38,322 bases of DNA from an uncultured Campylobacter sp. (GTDB lineage: Bacteria > Campylobacterota > Campylobacteria > Campylobacterales > Campylobacteraceae): contig NZ_CALIMS010000021.1 in NCBI RefSeq assembly GCF_938045345.1, positions 1 through 38,322 of the forward strand, given 5' to 3'. The number at the start of each line of letters is the position of its first letter. Positions within the stretch are counted from its first letter, which is position 1. Shown piece after piece: positions 24,169 through 31,984 of this stretch. The notes below the pieces were generated by a model, which ran no database searches, was not told the DNA's origin, and saw nothing but the letters and a program-made list of their open reading frames with translations. A program made the translations under genes and the position numbers.

Positions 24169-25209
24169 ATGACCGCAAACGAATTGGAAAAACTAAGGCT
24201 CGGCATCCTGGATGAGGCGGAGCAGCGCAAAGGCACGGCGTTTTCGATAATAGCACTAGCGGTGCTGGCCTCGGCGCTGTGGCTATTTTTCAATTTTAGA
24301 GATCAAAATGCAGCAATGGGCCTCTGCTGGATCATAGTGGCATTTAGCTGCGGCAGCATCTCTTATAGAGTAGTGAATAAAGATGCAAATATAATGCGCG
24401 TATTTATCTTTTGCATCTTGCTGGGGATACTTGCCAAAGGCGTAGAAATGTGCGAGAATGATGCCTTACGCTTCATCATCGCACTCGTAACCATCTGCCT
24501 TTCTTTGTTTAATATCGCGGATGCCGCACTGGAGCGGATCAAACACAACAGATCCAAAAAATTCGTCCGCGCCTTTAAACAACAATATATCGCGCCCTAT
24601 ATCGCAAGCCTAGGCTACCGCTACGAAATTTCAGGCTCGTTTAGGCCGGCGTATCTGCGCGCGAGCGGTCTATTTGTGGATGGCATAAGCTATTTTGATT
24701 GCGAAGATAAAATTTCCGGCGTTTATGACGGAGTATTTTTCAGCTTTGCGGATGTATGCGTGACTCATACTGACGAACGACGTAGCAGCAGGGGGATCTT
24801 TTTCTACGCAGAATTTAAAAAGCGCGTAAACTCGGTGGCGGTGATCCTGCCTTCGCTCAGCGCGAGACCAACACTCGGCGGACTTAAGAAGATCGCGATG
24901 GACGATAGCGAGTTTAGCTCCGCGTTTAGCGTATATAGCGCCGATGCCGTGTCTGCAATGTACGCCCTCACGCCCGCCTTTATGCGGCGCTTGCTTCGCT
25001 TTAGAAGCGGTGCCGGCGGACCGATCAGATTAAGCTTTTCGGATAGAAACATCTGCATTTTCATCCACACGGGACACGATAGCTTCGAGCCTAGCGTAGA
25101 TCGCAGCGTACTTAGCGCAGGTCCTGCCGCGTCTATCAAGCACGAGCTTTTATTCTTTCTATCCATAGTAAAAAGTCTAAAATTAAACGAAAATATCTGG
25201 CAGAATTAA
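24169..25209 (+). CDS. DUF3137 membrane protein
   Basis: A 346-residue protein of the DUF3137 family, function unknown. The first third holds about four membrane helices (residues about 18-40, 46-62, 68-85 and 92-112). The cytoplasmic remainder shows the family core: the FFSFADVCVTH strand, ADAVSAMYALTPAFMRRLLRF (in part, the usual ARYILTP-like block) and the SFSDRNICIFI...DSFEPS end. I start at the ATG of MTANELEK, with AGAAAGAGA upstream, rather than at a TTG nine codons earlier. It stands alone behind a strong inverted repeat. Family members are often found singly, so context gives no role. Confidence 0.82.
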   Translation: MTANELEKLRLGILDEAEQRKGTAFSIIALAVLASALWLFFNFRDQNAAMGLCWIIVAFSCGSISYRVVNKDANIMRVFIFCILLGILAKGVEMCENDALRFIIALVTICLSLFNIADAALERIKHNRSKKFVRAFKQQYIAPYIASLGYRYEISGSFRPAYLRASGLFVDGISYFDCEDKISGVYDGVFFSFADVCVTHTDERRSSRGIFFYAEFKKRVNSVAVILPSLSARPTLGGLKKIAMDDSEFSSAFSVYSADAVSAMYALTPAFMRRLLRFRSGAGGPIRLSFSDRNICIFIHTGHDSFEPSVDRSVLSAGPAASIKHELLFFLSIVKSLKLNENIWQN

Positions 25210-25726
25210 ATTTTGAATTTTACCTTAAATCCGCAAATACGGAGGCTTTGCGCCGCCGCGAAATTTTAAAATTTAAAAGTACTCTTCCCGGCTCGGCGCC
25301 GCTATGATTTAGAATTTTCGCGACAAGGTCTATTATATTTGCGGCGGAGAGCGAAGTTTGAAACCTATCGCGACGAAATTCCATGCGATTTATAAATTTT
25401 TGCGGTCCGCATAGAGGAATTGAGCAAAGATGGATACTGATATGGCGATGATTGCACCGTACGCTTTCCATAAGGAGATTACCACGCTGCCTATAATCGT
25501 GCCGCAAACACTACTTTTACCATCGCGAGCCCGCGTCAAAAAAATTAAGTGCCGATCGCGGCAATGATAGAAGAGGTAATTTACTCATATTTTCATCGTT
25601 CATTTCGCCATCCTAATGCTTTTAAAAATCGACGATTAAAAAGCTCACACAAAAGCCGACCACACATTTAATCTGCCTCCAAGCATTTTTAAGCGACAAT
25701 ACGAAAATCAAATTTTCGGAGTCCTT
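25210..25726. other. 517-bp gap with a possible broken small gene
   Basis: No intact gene is convincing. The minus strand between 25390 and 25603 holds the two halves of a possible frameshifted small membrane protein (separate entry). AAATTTTAAAATTT words lie at the left end. The right end holds the ribosome binding site CGGAGT of the next gene. Confidence 0.55.
25390..25603 (-). pseudogene. possible frameshifted small membrane protein
   Basis: An ATG with AGGA at a good distance opens a frame (MNDENMSKLPLL...) that stops after 28 codons. Removing one T from the run of seven T residues in it (plus strand A7 at 25538-25544) joins it to a second frame that continues to a TAA, giving about 70 residues ending in a hydrophobic helix (IIAISVSIFAQFLY) and ADRKNL. 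This pattern fits a slipped homopolymer or a decaying gene. No homologue is recognised, so chance is possible. Confidence 0.3.
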
Positions 25727-26329
25727 ATGACGATTTACGAGCTAAAGCCCAAATTTCAAAATTTACTTCGTCCGTTAGTAAGACGTCTTTACGGCGCGGG
25801 CGTCAGCGCAAATCAAGTCACGATCACAGCCTGCGTCATTTCCGTTCTGCTGGGCGGACTTCTGATAAAATTCGCCGAAATTTCGACGCTATTCTTTCTG
25901 CTGCCCGTTTGGATGTTTTTGCGTATGGCGCTAAATGCCATCGACGGCATGCTGGCTCGCGAGCTTAATCAAAAAAGCCCGCTGGGCGGCTACCTAAACG
26001 AAGCCACGGACGTCATCTCGGACGCCGCGCTGTATCTGCCGTTTGCCTTCGTGGCGCCGTTTGACTGGGGCGTTATCGCGCTCGTTATCTTTCTATCTTT
26101 TATGAGTGAGTTTTTGGGCGTCCTAGGGCAGGTGCACGGTTGCGGCAGGCGATACGACGGGCCTATGGGCAAGAGCGACCGCGCGTTTATATTCGGGCTT
26201 ATCGGTACGGTATATGCGCTATCTGGGCGACTACCGGAGTGGCTTAGCTGGGTACTTTACGCCGCGATATTTTTACTTGCGCTTACTTGTGCAAACCGCG
26301 TAAGGATGGGACTAAAAAGCGTGGAATAA
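25727..26329 (+). CDS. CDP-alcohol phosphatidyltransferase family protein (YnbA-like)
   Basis: An integral membrane enzyme type that swaps CMP of CDP-diacylglycerol for an alcohol to form a phospholipid. The 200-residue protein has about five membrane helices and the family motif, here N-AI-D-G-ML-A-R-x8-G-x3-N-x3-D. Compared with the usual D-x2-D-G-x2-A-R-x8-G-x3-D-x3-D, the first and third aspartates are asparagines, although another aspartate follows three residues after the last one. The metal site may therefore differ from PgsA and PssA. Gene order downstream (CdsA-like, hydrolase-methyltransferase, PAP2-like/dual-specificity phosphatase) matches E. coli ynbABCD, of which ynbA is the first gene. 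RBS CGGAGT. The head-group alcohol is unknown. Confidence 0.85.
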   Translation: MTIYELKPKFQNLLRPLVRRLYGAGVSANQVTITACVISVLLGGLLIKFAEISTLFFLLPVWMFLRMALNAIDGMLARELNQKSPLGGYLNEATDVISDAALYLPFAFVAPFDWGVIALVIFLSFMSEFLGVLGQVHGCGRRYDGPMGKSDRAFIFGLIGTVYALSGRLPEWLSWVLYAAIFLLALTCANRVRMGLKSVE

Positions 26330-26793
26330 GGCGCCTCGGACGAGGATAAATTTAATAGCTATCTCTAAAATCGACGCAAGATAAATTCGCCTAAATTTGA
26401 TATAATTGCAAAAGTTTTAAGCTCGCCTCGACGCGGGCACGCAATAATTATAAATTTGATCTTGTTTAAATTTACGAGATTTTTTGAGGCGAGGATAAAA
26501 TATCACGGCGAATTTGTCCGCTTAATTTAGACGCTTTAAAAGACGCTAGGCGCGCAAAACGCGTCGGTTGATTTCGAGCGTTTTATCAAAGTCGGTGAAA
26601 TTAAAGGCAAGTAGCAAAAGCGGCAAATTGCAGGCGTTACTTAAAACCGTATCAGCTTTAATCGCCTCAAATTCATGTCTAAACGCTCGTTTTCGGCATG
26701 ATGGGCGAGAAGCTTATTCGCTGCACGCAACCGTAAAATTGAGGGCACCGCAAAAAGTGAATTTGAAAAGTAAAAGAGTAAAAAGGATACAAG
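26330..26793. other. 464-bp leader region before the acyltransferase gene
   Basis: No gene is supported. It holds a perfect TATAAT (26401-26406) and an 8-bp inverted repeat (CTCGCCTC at 26422-26429, GAGGCGAG at 26486-26493). A transcript from this promoter would have a leader of nearly 390 nt. A 4-bp CCTC...GAGG stem just after the CDP-alcohol transferase stop could be a weak terminator. Confidence 0.5.
26401..26406 (+). promoter_or_regulatory. -10 box, candidate second promoter of the lipid cassette
   Basis: TATAAT in TTTGATATAATTGC, a good sigma-70 -10 with an upstream T-rich patch. It would drive the genes from the acyltransferase onward. Confidence 0.45.
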
Positions 26794-27432
26794 ATGAAAG
26801 AGTTTTTAGCTGTAGCACTTGATTTTATCCTTTGCCGTATTACTATATTTATCACGGGCGTACGGCCGCCGCAGGAGCTTTTAAACATCGGCGAGGGTAC
26901 TAAAATTTACTATGCAAACCACGCCAGTCACGGCGATTTTTTGCTGATTTTCGTCTCGCTGCCGTATCGCGTGAGAAAGCGCGTGCGCCCAGTCGCGGCG
27001 ACGGAGTACTGGGAGAGCGGGCCCGTGCGCAGATTTCTTGCTAAAAACGTGTTTAATATGGTGCTAATAAGTCGCCGCAAAGATCCGTTAGAGGCGCTAA
27101 CGCAAATGAACGAGGCGCTGCAGACCCACTCTCTCATCATCTTTCCCGAAGGCACGCGCAAGATGGACGACGATCTCGCGCTACAGCCGTTTAAAAGCGG
27201 GATATTTCGCCTGGCGCAGCAGTGTCCTGACGTCCCGCTAGTGCCCGTATGGATCAAAAATGCGCGCAACGTCCTACCTAAAGGCTTTATGATACCCATT
27301 CCGCTGCTTTGCGAGCTGATAGTGGGCGAGGAGATAACCTACGGCGGCGAGGGCAAGGGCGAGTTTTTACAAAAGGCGCAGGACGCGCTGCTAGCGATGA
27401 GCGATACGCAAAATGATAGAACGAAAGCCTAG
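26794..27432 (+). CDS. lysophospholipid / 1-acylglycerol-3-phosphate acyltransferase family protein (PlsC-like)
   Basis: Probably transfers an acyl chain to a lysophosphatidate or related acceptor at the membrane. Of 212 residues, the N-terminal 20 are hydrophobic. Motif I is NHASHGD (H-x4-D catalytic pair, near residue 46), motif II-like FNMVLISRR, motif III FPEGTRK near 116 and a motif IV-like VPLVPVWI near 146. RBS AAAAAGGAT. It overlaps the next ORF by 20 nt. The housekeeping plsC copy is probably elsewhere, since this gene sits within the ynb-like cassette; that is inference. Confidence 0.88.
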   Translation: MKEFLAVALDFILCRITIFITGVRPPQELLNIGEGTKIYYANHASHGDFLLIFVSLPYRVRKRVRPVAATEYWESGPVRRFLAKNVFNMVLISRRKDPLEALTQMNEALQTHSLIIFPEGTRKMDDDLALQPFKSGIFRLAQQCPDVPLVPVWIKNARNVLPKGFMIPIPLLCELIVGEEITYGGEGKGEFLQKAQDALLAMSDTQNDRTKA

Positions 27433-27880
27433 CATGGTAGCTTTGACGAGAGCGGTAAATTTAAGCCCCGCAAATCCGTCAAGCGCGCGAGAAAATTCGG
27501 CCGATATTTTTTGCGACAGCTTGGAGCTTGGAGATAAAATTTGCAGCGCTCATCGCAAAGAATTTAAGCGCGAGATAAAGCGGTCAAACGAGCGAGGTAA
27601 ATTTGCGACCGATTTTTACGACAAATTTGACGGCGAGTCTTTTAAAGCAGCAGCCGAAAACGTCAAATTTAAGCGCGAAATACGGGCTAAAACGCTCGCC
27701 ACGCCGCAAATCAAATTTAACCCAAATGCAGGCTCAAAGCGCGAGCATTTCTGGCTAACAAATTTAACCAATCAAGCCGTCCGCGCGACAAACCAAACGC
27801 GCGCAAATTTGACTCGCTCGGATAGCTCCTGCGTAGGCGTCAAATTTAGCTTCAAATTTAACCAAAAGGCCCTAAAATGA
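27413..27880 (+). CDS. hypothetical ORFan, 155 aa, basic, between acyltransferase and CdsA-like genes
   Basis: I recognise no family. The ORF overlaps the acyltransferase end by 20 nt and the CdsA-like start by 4 nt (ATGA), a coupling pattern expected for real operon genes. Against it, the sequence is low-complexity, highly basic, without helix or strand pattern, and dominated by KF, NL and KFN pairs encoded by AAATTT words. It resembles the inserts seen inside neighbouring enzymes. It may be an expressed disordered protein or an open spacer. There is no clear Shine-Dalgarno sequence before the ATG. Confidence 0.4.
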   Translation: MIERKPSMVALTRAVNLSPANPSSARENSADIFCDSLELGDKICSAHRKEFKREIKRSNERGKFATDFYDKFDGESFKAAAENVKFKREIRAKTLATPQIKFNPNAGSKREHFWLTNLTNQAVRATNQTRANLTRSDSSCVGVKFSFKFNQKALK

Positions 27881-28806
27881 ACCCGCAAAATCATATCTTA
27901 AATCTATTTTTAGGACTCATCGCGGTGCTTGTCGTCTCTAGTGTCGTGGCTTTTATCCTAAAGGCCAAATTTGGCGCCGAGAACAAAACCATCTCAAATT
28001 TGACCTCGCGCATAAACGCCTGGTGGGCGATGATTTTGGTCATTTTTGCGTTTACGTATATGGGCAAAAACGCCGTAATATTTTTGTTTTTGCTCGTATC
28101 TTTTGCCGCTTTGCGCGAGTTTTTGTCGCTCATCTACATCCGCAGGGGCGATCACATCACGCTCGTGGCGTGTTTTTACGTGATTTTGCCCATGCAGTAT
28201 ATATTTATCTATGCTGATTGGTACGCGATGGCGATGATATTTATCCCGGTTTACGGATTTTTGTTTTTACCGATTTTAGCGGCCATTTGCGGCGATGCGG
28301 CATACTTTTTGGAGCGCTCGACGAAGATCCAGTGGGCGCTGATGATCTGCGTGTTTTGTATCTCGCATATCCCCGCGCTTCTTTTGCTGGATCTTAAGCG
28401 TGGCAGCGGCATGGAGCTGATGCTGTTTTTGATCCTGGTCGTGCAATCTAGCGACGTGCTGCAGTACGTCTGGGGCAAGCTTTTTGGTAAACGCAAGATC
28501 GCTCCTAGCATCAGCCCGTCTAAGACTGTGGTCGGCTTTGTGGGAGGGGTTCTTAGCGCTAGTACGCTGGCCGCGTGTCTGCATTATCTCACGCCCTTTG
28601 GCGCGGTGGGGGCGTTTTTTATCGGGCTTGCCGTTTGCATGATGGGCTTTTTAGGAGGGCTTGTTATGTCTGCGATCAAGCGCGATCTGGGCGTCAAAGA
28701 CTGGGGCTACATGATCAGCGGGCACGGCGGGATGCTTGACCGTATGGACTCGCTATGCTTTGCGGCGCCGATATTTTTTCACATAGTTAGATATTTTTAC
28801 GCGTGA
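27877..28806 (+). CDS. CdsA-like phosphatidate cytidylyltransferase (YnbB-like)
   Basis: CdsA proteins make CDP-diacylglycerol from phosphatidate and CTP. The 309-residue protein has about eight membrane helices and the complete family signature near its C-terminus: S-A-I-K-R-x4-K-D-x5-SG-HGGM-L-D-R-M-D, with the metal-binding aspartates intact, and a KIAPSISPSKTVVGFVGG segment (quoted in part) before it. In E. coli ynbABCD the second gene encodes the same kind of enzyme; the housekeeping cdsA is expected elsewhere (usually by dxr). It starts within the stop of the preceding ORF and is followed 7 nt later by the DUF1287 gene. Confidence 0.9.
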   Translation: MNPQNHILNLFLGLIAVLVVSSVVAFILKAKFGAENKTISNLTSRINAWWAMILVIFAFTYMGKNAVIFLFLLVSFAALREFLSLIYIRRGDHITLVACFYVILPMQYIFIYADWYAMAMIFIPVYGFLFLPILAAICGDAAYFLERSTKIQWALMICVFCISHIPALLLLDLKRGSGMELMLFLILVVQSSDVLQYVWGKLFGKRKIAPSISPSKTVVGFVGGVLSASTLAACLHYLTPFGAVGAFFIGLAVCMMGFLGGLVMSAIKRDLGVKDWGYMISGHGGMLDRMDSLCFAAPIFFHIVRYFYA

Positions 28807-28813
28807 GGTTTTG

Positions 28814-29368
28814 ATGAAAATTTGGAGCAAAATTTTACTTTTAGCGCTCGCGGCAAATTTAGCCTTTGCATTTTCGGCCCAAAAGCTCGTGCAAGACGCT
28901 AGAGCGCAGGTCGGGCAGACGCTGTTTTACGATCCTTCGTACGAGAGGCTAGCCTATCCGATGGGCGATGTGGATATGATAAAAGGCGTTTGCACCGACG
29001 TCGTGGTTAGGGCGCTGCGCGGGCAGGACGTCGATTTGCAGCGGCTCATCCACGAGGATATGAGCGCAAATTTTAGCGCCTATCCTAAAAACTGGGGCGC
29101 GAAAAAGACCGACAAAAACATCGATCATCGCCGCGTACCAAACATCGCAACCTACCTAAAACGCAAGGGTTACGAGGCAAAGGGCGAGTTTAAAGCCGGC
29201 GATATCGTGACGTGGCGGCTGGATAACGGCAGGCCGCACATCGGCATAGTTTCGGATAAATTTGCCGCTAGCAAAACCCCGCTCGTGATCCACAATATCG
29301 GGCTTGGCGCGCAGGAAGAGGACGTGCTAAAGAGTTACGAGATAACGGGGCATTTTAGGATAAAATAA
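28814..29368 (+). CDS. DUF1287 exported protein (YijF-like, NlpC/P60-type fold)
   Basis: A 184-residue secreted protein: residues 1-20 are a signal peptide ending at AFAFSAQ. The mature part matches DUF1287, a family in the NlpC/P60 cysteine-peptidase clan. The likely catalytic cysteine is in KGVCTDVVVRAL (near residue 57) and the histidine in GRPHIGIVSD (near 140), with the GDIVTW strand between them; HNIG near the end may give the third residue. Members are presumed cell-wall amidases or peptidases, without proven substrate. I use the second ATG-type start (MKIW), since the codon before it is TTG and GAGG is well placed for the ATG. Its place inside a lipid cassette is unusual. Confidence 0.85.
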   Translation: MKIWSKILLLALAANLAFAFSAQKLVQDARAQVGQTLFYDPSYERLAYPMGDVDMIKGVCTDVVVRALRGQDVDLQRLIHEDMSANFSAYPKNWGAKKTDKNIDHRRVPNIATYLKRKGYEAKGEFKAGDIVTWRLDNGRPHIGIVSDKFAASKTPLVIHNIGLGAQEEDVLKSYEITGHFRIK

Positions 29369-29406
29369 GCGTAAAAATCGATAAATTTAAGCAAGAAAGG
29401 CGAAAA

Positions 29407-31443
29407 ATGGAGTTTAAAGAGAGCTATTTTATAACCAGCGACGGGGCGAGGATATTTTACAGATACCGCCTGGCTAGCGACGTAGCGTGCGAAAACCAGA
29501 GCGCATACGAAATAAATTTGAGCGAGGACGGTAAATTTGACGGATCAAATTTAAGCGCCGGGACCGCAAACGAAACATCAAATTTGACCGACGAGCAAAT
29601 AGGCGGCGCGGATGAAAATACGGAGCTAAATTTAAACAGCGAAGGTAAATCGGACGAGCAAAATTTATCAAACGGCGACGAAAATTCGGACTCAAATTTA
29701 AACGAAGCTAGCAAATGCGGCACGTCAAATTTGAGCGAGACGCCGAGCGAAAACGCCGAACAAAATCTCAAATTTAAAGCCGCGCCGAATGCCAAAGCCG
29801 TAGCGATATTTCACCGCGGACACGAGCACTCGGGCAGGACGACGCACGTGGCGGACGGGCTAGCGGATGAGAGTTTTAGCTATTTTGCGTGGGATCAGCG
29901 CGGACACGGCAGGAGCGACGGAGAGCGGGGCGACGCGCCAAGTATCGGCCGCCTCATCGCCGACGTGGACGAGTTTGTGGCGCACATCGAGCAGAGATTT
30001 GGCTTTGAGACGCAAAATCTAGCCGTGATAGCCCAGAGCGTGGGCGCGGTGCTGGTCTCGGCGTGGTTGCACGACTACGCTGTGCGCGTTCGCTGCGCGG
30101 TGCTAGCTAGTCCGGCGTTTAGCGTGAAGCTTTACGTACCGTTTGCTAGGGCTGGGCTAAAGGCGCTCTACTCCTCGCGCGGAAATTTTTTCGTAAACAG
30201 CTACGTCAGGGCGCACTATCTCACGCACGACAAGGATCGCCAGGCCAGCTACGACGCCGACTCGCTCATCACTCGCGCGATCTCGGTGCGCATACTGCTG
30301 GAGCTTTACGAGGCGGCGCAGCGCGTGGTTTCGGATGCCGCCGCGATTACGACGCCTACGCTGCTGCTGATCTCGGGCGATGATTGGGTCGTGGAGCATG
30401 CCCCGCAGCACGAGTTTTACAACGCTCTTGGCGCGCGGGTAAAAAGGCGCGAGATTTTAGAGGGATTTTACCACGATACGCTGGGCGAGAGCGAGCGGGA
30501 GAGGGCGTTTGAGATCGTGCGCGAGTTCGTCGGTGAGAGGTTTAGCGCGCCTTTTAGCGAGGTGGACTGCACGCACGCGGACGAATACGGCTTTAGCCGC
30601 GAGGAGGCCGATAGGCTGGCTACGCCACTGCCGAGATTTAGCCCGAAAAATTTGCGATTTAAATTTCAGCGGATATTTATGCAGGCGGTTTCGCCGTGGG
30701 TCGGCGGACTAAAGATCGGCGAAAACACGGGCTACGATAGCGGCAGTACGCTTGACTACGTCTACCGAAACGAGCCGCAAGGGGCGAATAAATTTTTCAA
30801 ATTTATCGACAAATTTTACCTAAACGCCATCGGCTGGCGTGGCATCAGAGAGCGCAAGCGAAATATCAAGCTAGCCATCGATCAAGCCGTCGCAAAGCTG
30901 CAGGAGCGCGGCGAGCCGCTACGACTGCTAGACATCGCCTCGGGGCACGGCAGATACATACTAGACGCCGCGCAGGGGCATAAATTTGAGCGCATAACGC
31001 TACGCGACTACAGCGACATAAACGTAAAAGCCGGCAGTGAAATGATAAAAGAGCGCGGGCTGCAGGACGTCGCGAGCTTTACGCAGGCAAATGCGTTTGA
31101 AGCCGCTAGCTACGATGGTCTGCAGGACGCATATACGCTAGGCGTCGTGTCGGGACTGTTTGAGCTTTTTCCTGATAACTCAGTCGTGCGCACCGCGCTA
31201 CAAGGCTTTTCAAGCAGCGTAAAAAGCGGCGGCTACCTCATCTACACCAACCAGCCGTGGCACCCGCAGCTCGAGATGATCGCGCGCGCTCTATCTAGCC
31301 ACAGGCAGGGTGCGGCGTGGATCATGCGCCGCCGTAGCCAAGCCGAGATGGATCAGCTCGTGGAAAATGCGGGATTTAAAAAAGTAAAAGAGTGGATAGA
31401 TGGGGATGGGATATTTAGCGTTAGTTTAGCTGTTAAAATTTAG
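29407..31443 (+). CDS. alpha/beta-hydrolase fused to a SAM-dependent methyltransferase (YnbC-like), with an 11-residue repeat insert
   Basis: A 678-residue two-enzyme fusion like E. coli YnbC (about 585 residues). The hydrolase half resembles monoacylglycerol/lysophospholipases: FHRGHEHSGR near 135, DQRGHGRSDG near 165, nucleophile S211 in IAQSVGA, acid D325 or D326 in ISGDDW, and H356 in FYHDT. The C-terminal third is a Rossmann methyltransferase with SAM motif LLDIASGHGRY near residues 507-517. Residues about 25-127 are an extra hydrophilic segment between the first two strands of the hydrolase, with NL at 37, 48, 59, 75, 86, 97, 108 and 120, i.e. mostly every 11 residues. This accounts for the extra length over YnbC. 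RBS AGAAAGG. No signal peptide, so cytosolic. Likely substrates are lipids. Confidence 0.88.
   Translation: MEFKESYFITSDGARIFYRYRLASDVACENQSAYEINLSEDGKFDGSNLSAGTANETSNLTDEQIGGADENTELNLNSEGKSDEQNLSNGDENSDSNLNEASKCGTSNLSETPSENAEQNLKFKAAPNAKAVAIFHRGHEHSGRTTHVADGLADESFSYFAWDQRGHGRSDGERGDAPSIGRLIADVDEFVAHIEQRFGFETQNLAVIAQSVGAVLVSAWLHDYAVRVRCAVLASPAFSVKLYVPFARAGLKALYSSRGNFFVNSYVRAHYLTHDKDRQASYDADSLITRAISVRILLELYEAAQRVVSDAAAITTPTLLLISGDDWVVEHAPQHEFYNALGARVKRREILEGFYHDTLGESERERAFEIVREFVGERFSAPFSEVDCTHADEYGFSREEADRLATPLPRFSPKNLRFKFQRIFMQAVSPWVGGLKIGENTGYDSGSTLDYVYRNEPQGANKFFKFIDKFYLNAIGWRGIRERKRNIKLAIDQAVAKLQERGEPLRLLDIASGHGRYILDAAQGHKFERITLRDYSDINVKAGSEMIKERGLQDVASFTQANAFEAASYDGLQDAYTLGVVSGLFELFPDNSVVRTALQGFSSSVKSGGYLIYTNQPWHPQLEMIARALSSHRQGAAWIMRRRSQAEMDQLVENAGFKKVKEWIDGDGIFSVSLAVKI
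29515..29769 (+). repeat. 33-nt imperfect in-frame tandem repeat
   Basis: About eight diverged units, each starting with a CAAATTTGA / AAATTTAA word encoding NL. Unit spacings are 33, 33, 48, 33, 33, 33 and 36 nt, all multiples of three. Protein unit approximates [S/Q/L]-N-L-[S/T/N]-x-x-x-x-x-[E/D]-x. The repeat lies in the insert of the YnbC-like hydrolase. Confidence 0.7.
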
Positions 31444-31984
31444 CGGCTCGTCTCGTGAGTGCTTTTCCGAGATTTCGCAAAATTTTCGCTCCGCAGGCTA
31501 TAGCCTAGCGCACGCTCAATTTTGCTTCAAAACTCGAAAAATCATCTCGCGATACTTCGCCTTATCGTTTTACGTTTAAATTTGAACTCAAATTTTGTAA
31601 ATTTGAGTTGCCGAGACCCGTACCGCAAAAATGCTAAATTTAAATTTGCGACGCTTTGCATCAGCAAAGCAGTGTCGCTACATCATCTCACGTCGTAGGG
31701 GTTGGGGGATCGTTAAGGGGGAAGGGAGCTCTTTTGCTTCGCTAGCGCTCGCAACTGCTAGCAGAGCGTAATTCAAGCCCCTTCCCCCTTAACAAAAAAG
31801 ATTGACTTGCACAAAAAGTTTAATTCATAACGATAAATTTGACTAATTCAAATTTAGTACCTTAAAGATGCGGGTCTCGGTGCGTAAAGTTTACAAATTT
31901 GCGTCAAGCAAACGATCTCGGACCGATAAATCCGTAAAAACGCAAATCCGCTAAAATTTGATAGAATTAGCAAAAAAGGCAAAA
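31444..31984. other. 541-bp non-coding region with nested inverted repeats
   Basis: No gene is supported. From left to right: a 12-bp palindrome AGGCTATAGCCT (31495-31506); a hairpin with 11-bp stem (31585-31609); a 10-bp outer inverted repeat CCGAGACCCG (31611-31620) matched by CGGGTCTCGG (31871-31880); a bulged stem GCGAC..CTTTGC (31648-31678); a G-rich run ending in a 15-bp arm GTTAAGGGGGAAGGG (31712-31726) matched exactly at 31779-31793. The right end carries the RBS of the phosphatase gene. Confidence 0.75.
31611..31880. repeat. 270-bp element bounded by 10-bp inverted repeats
   Basis: Terminal CCGAGACCCG / CGGGTCTCGG enclose a smaller inverted repeat with 15-bp arms and a G-rich tract. 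Size and symmetry resemble a MITE or a structured RNA element. No target-site duplication is evident next to the ends, so mobility is only a possibility. Confidence 0.45.

Noticed and set aside
25220..25507. 95-residue minus-strand reading frame after the DUF3137 gene
   Set aside because: No convincing ribosome binding site, Arg- and Cys-rich shadow-like composition, and it covers AAATTTTAAAATTT words. The better minus-strand signal there is in another frame (25390-25603).
26568..26822. 84-residue plus-strand reading frame before the acyltransferase
   Set aside because: Non-ATG start without ribosome binding site, Lys/Ser-rich, and it overlaps the well-supported start of the acyltransferase gene.
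31698..31800. Rho-independent terminator from the 15-bp G-rich inverted repeat
   Set aside because: The arms are about 50 nt apart and neither strand has a U tract after the stem.
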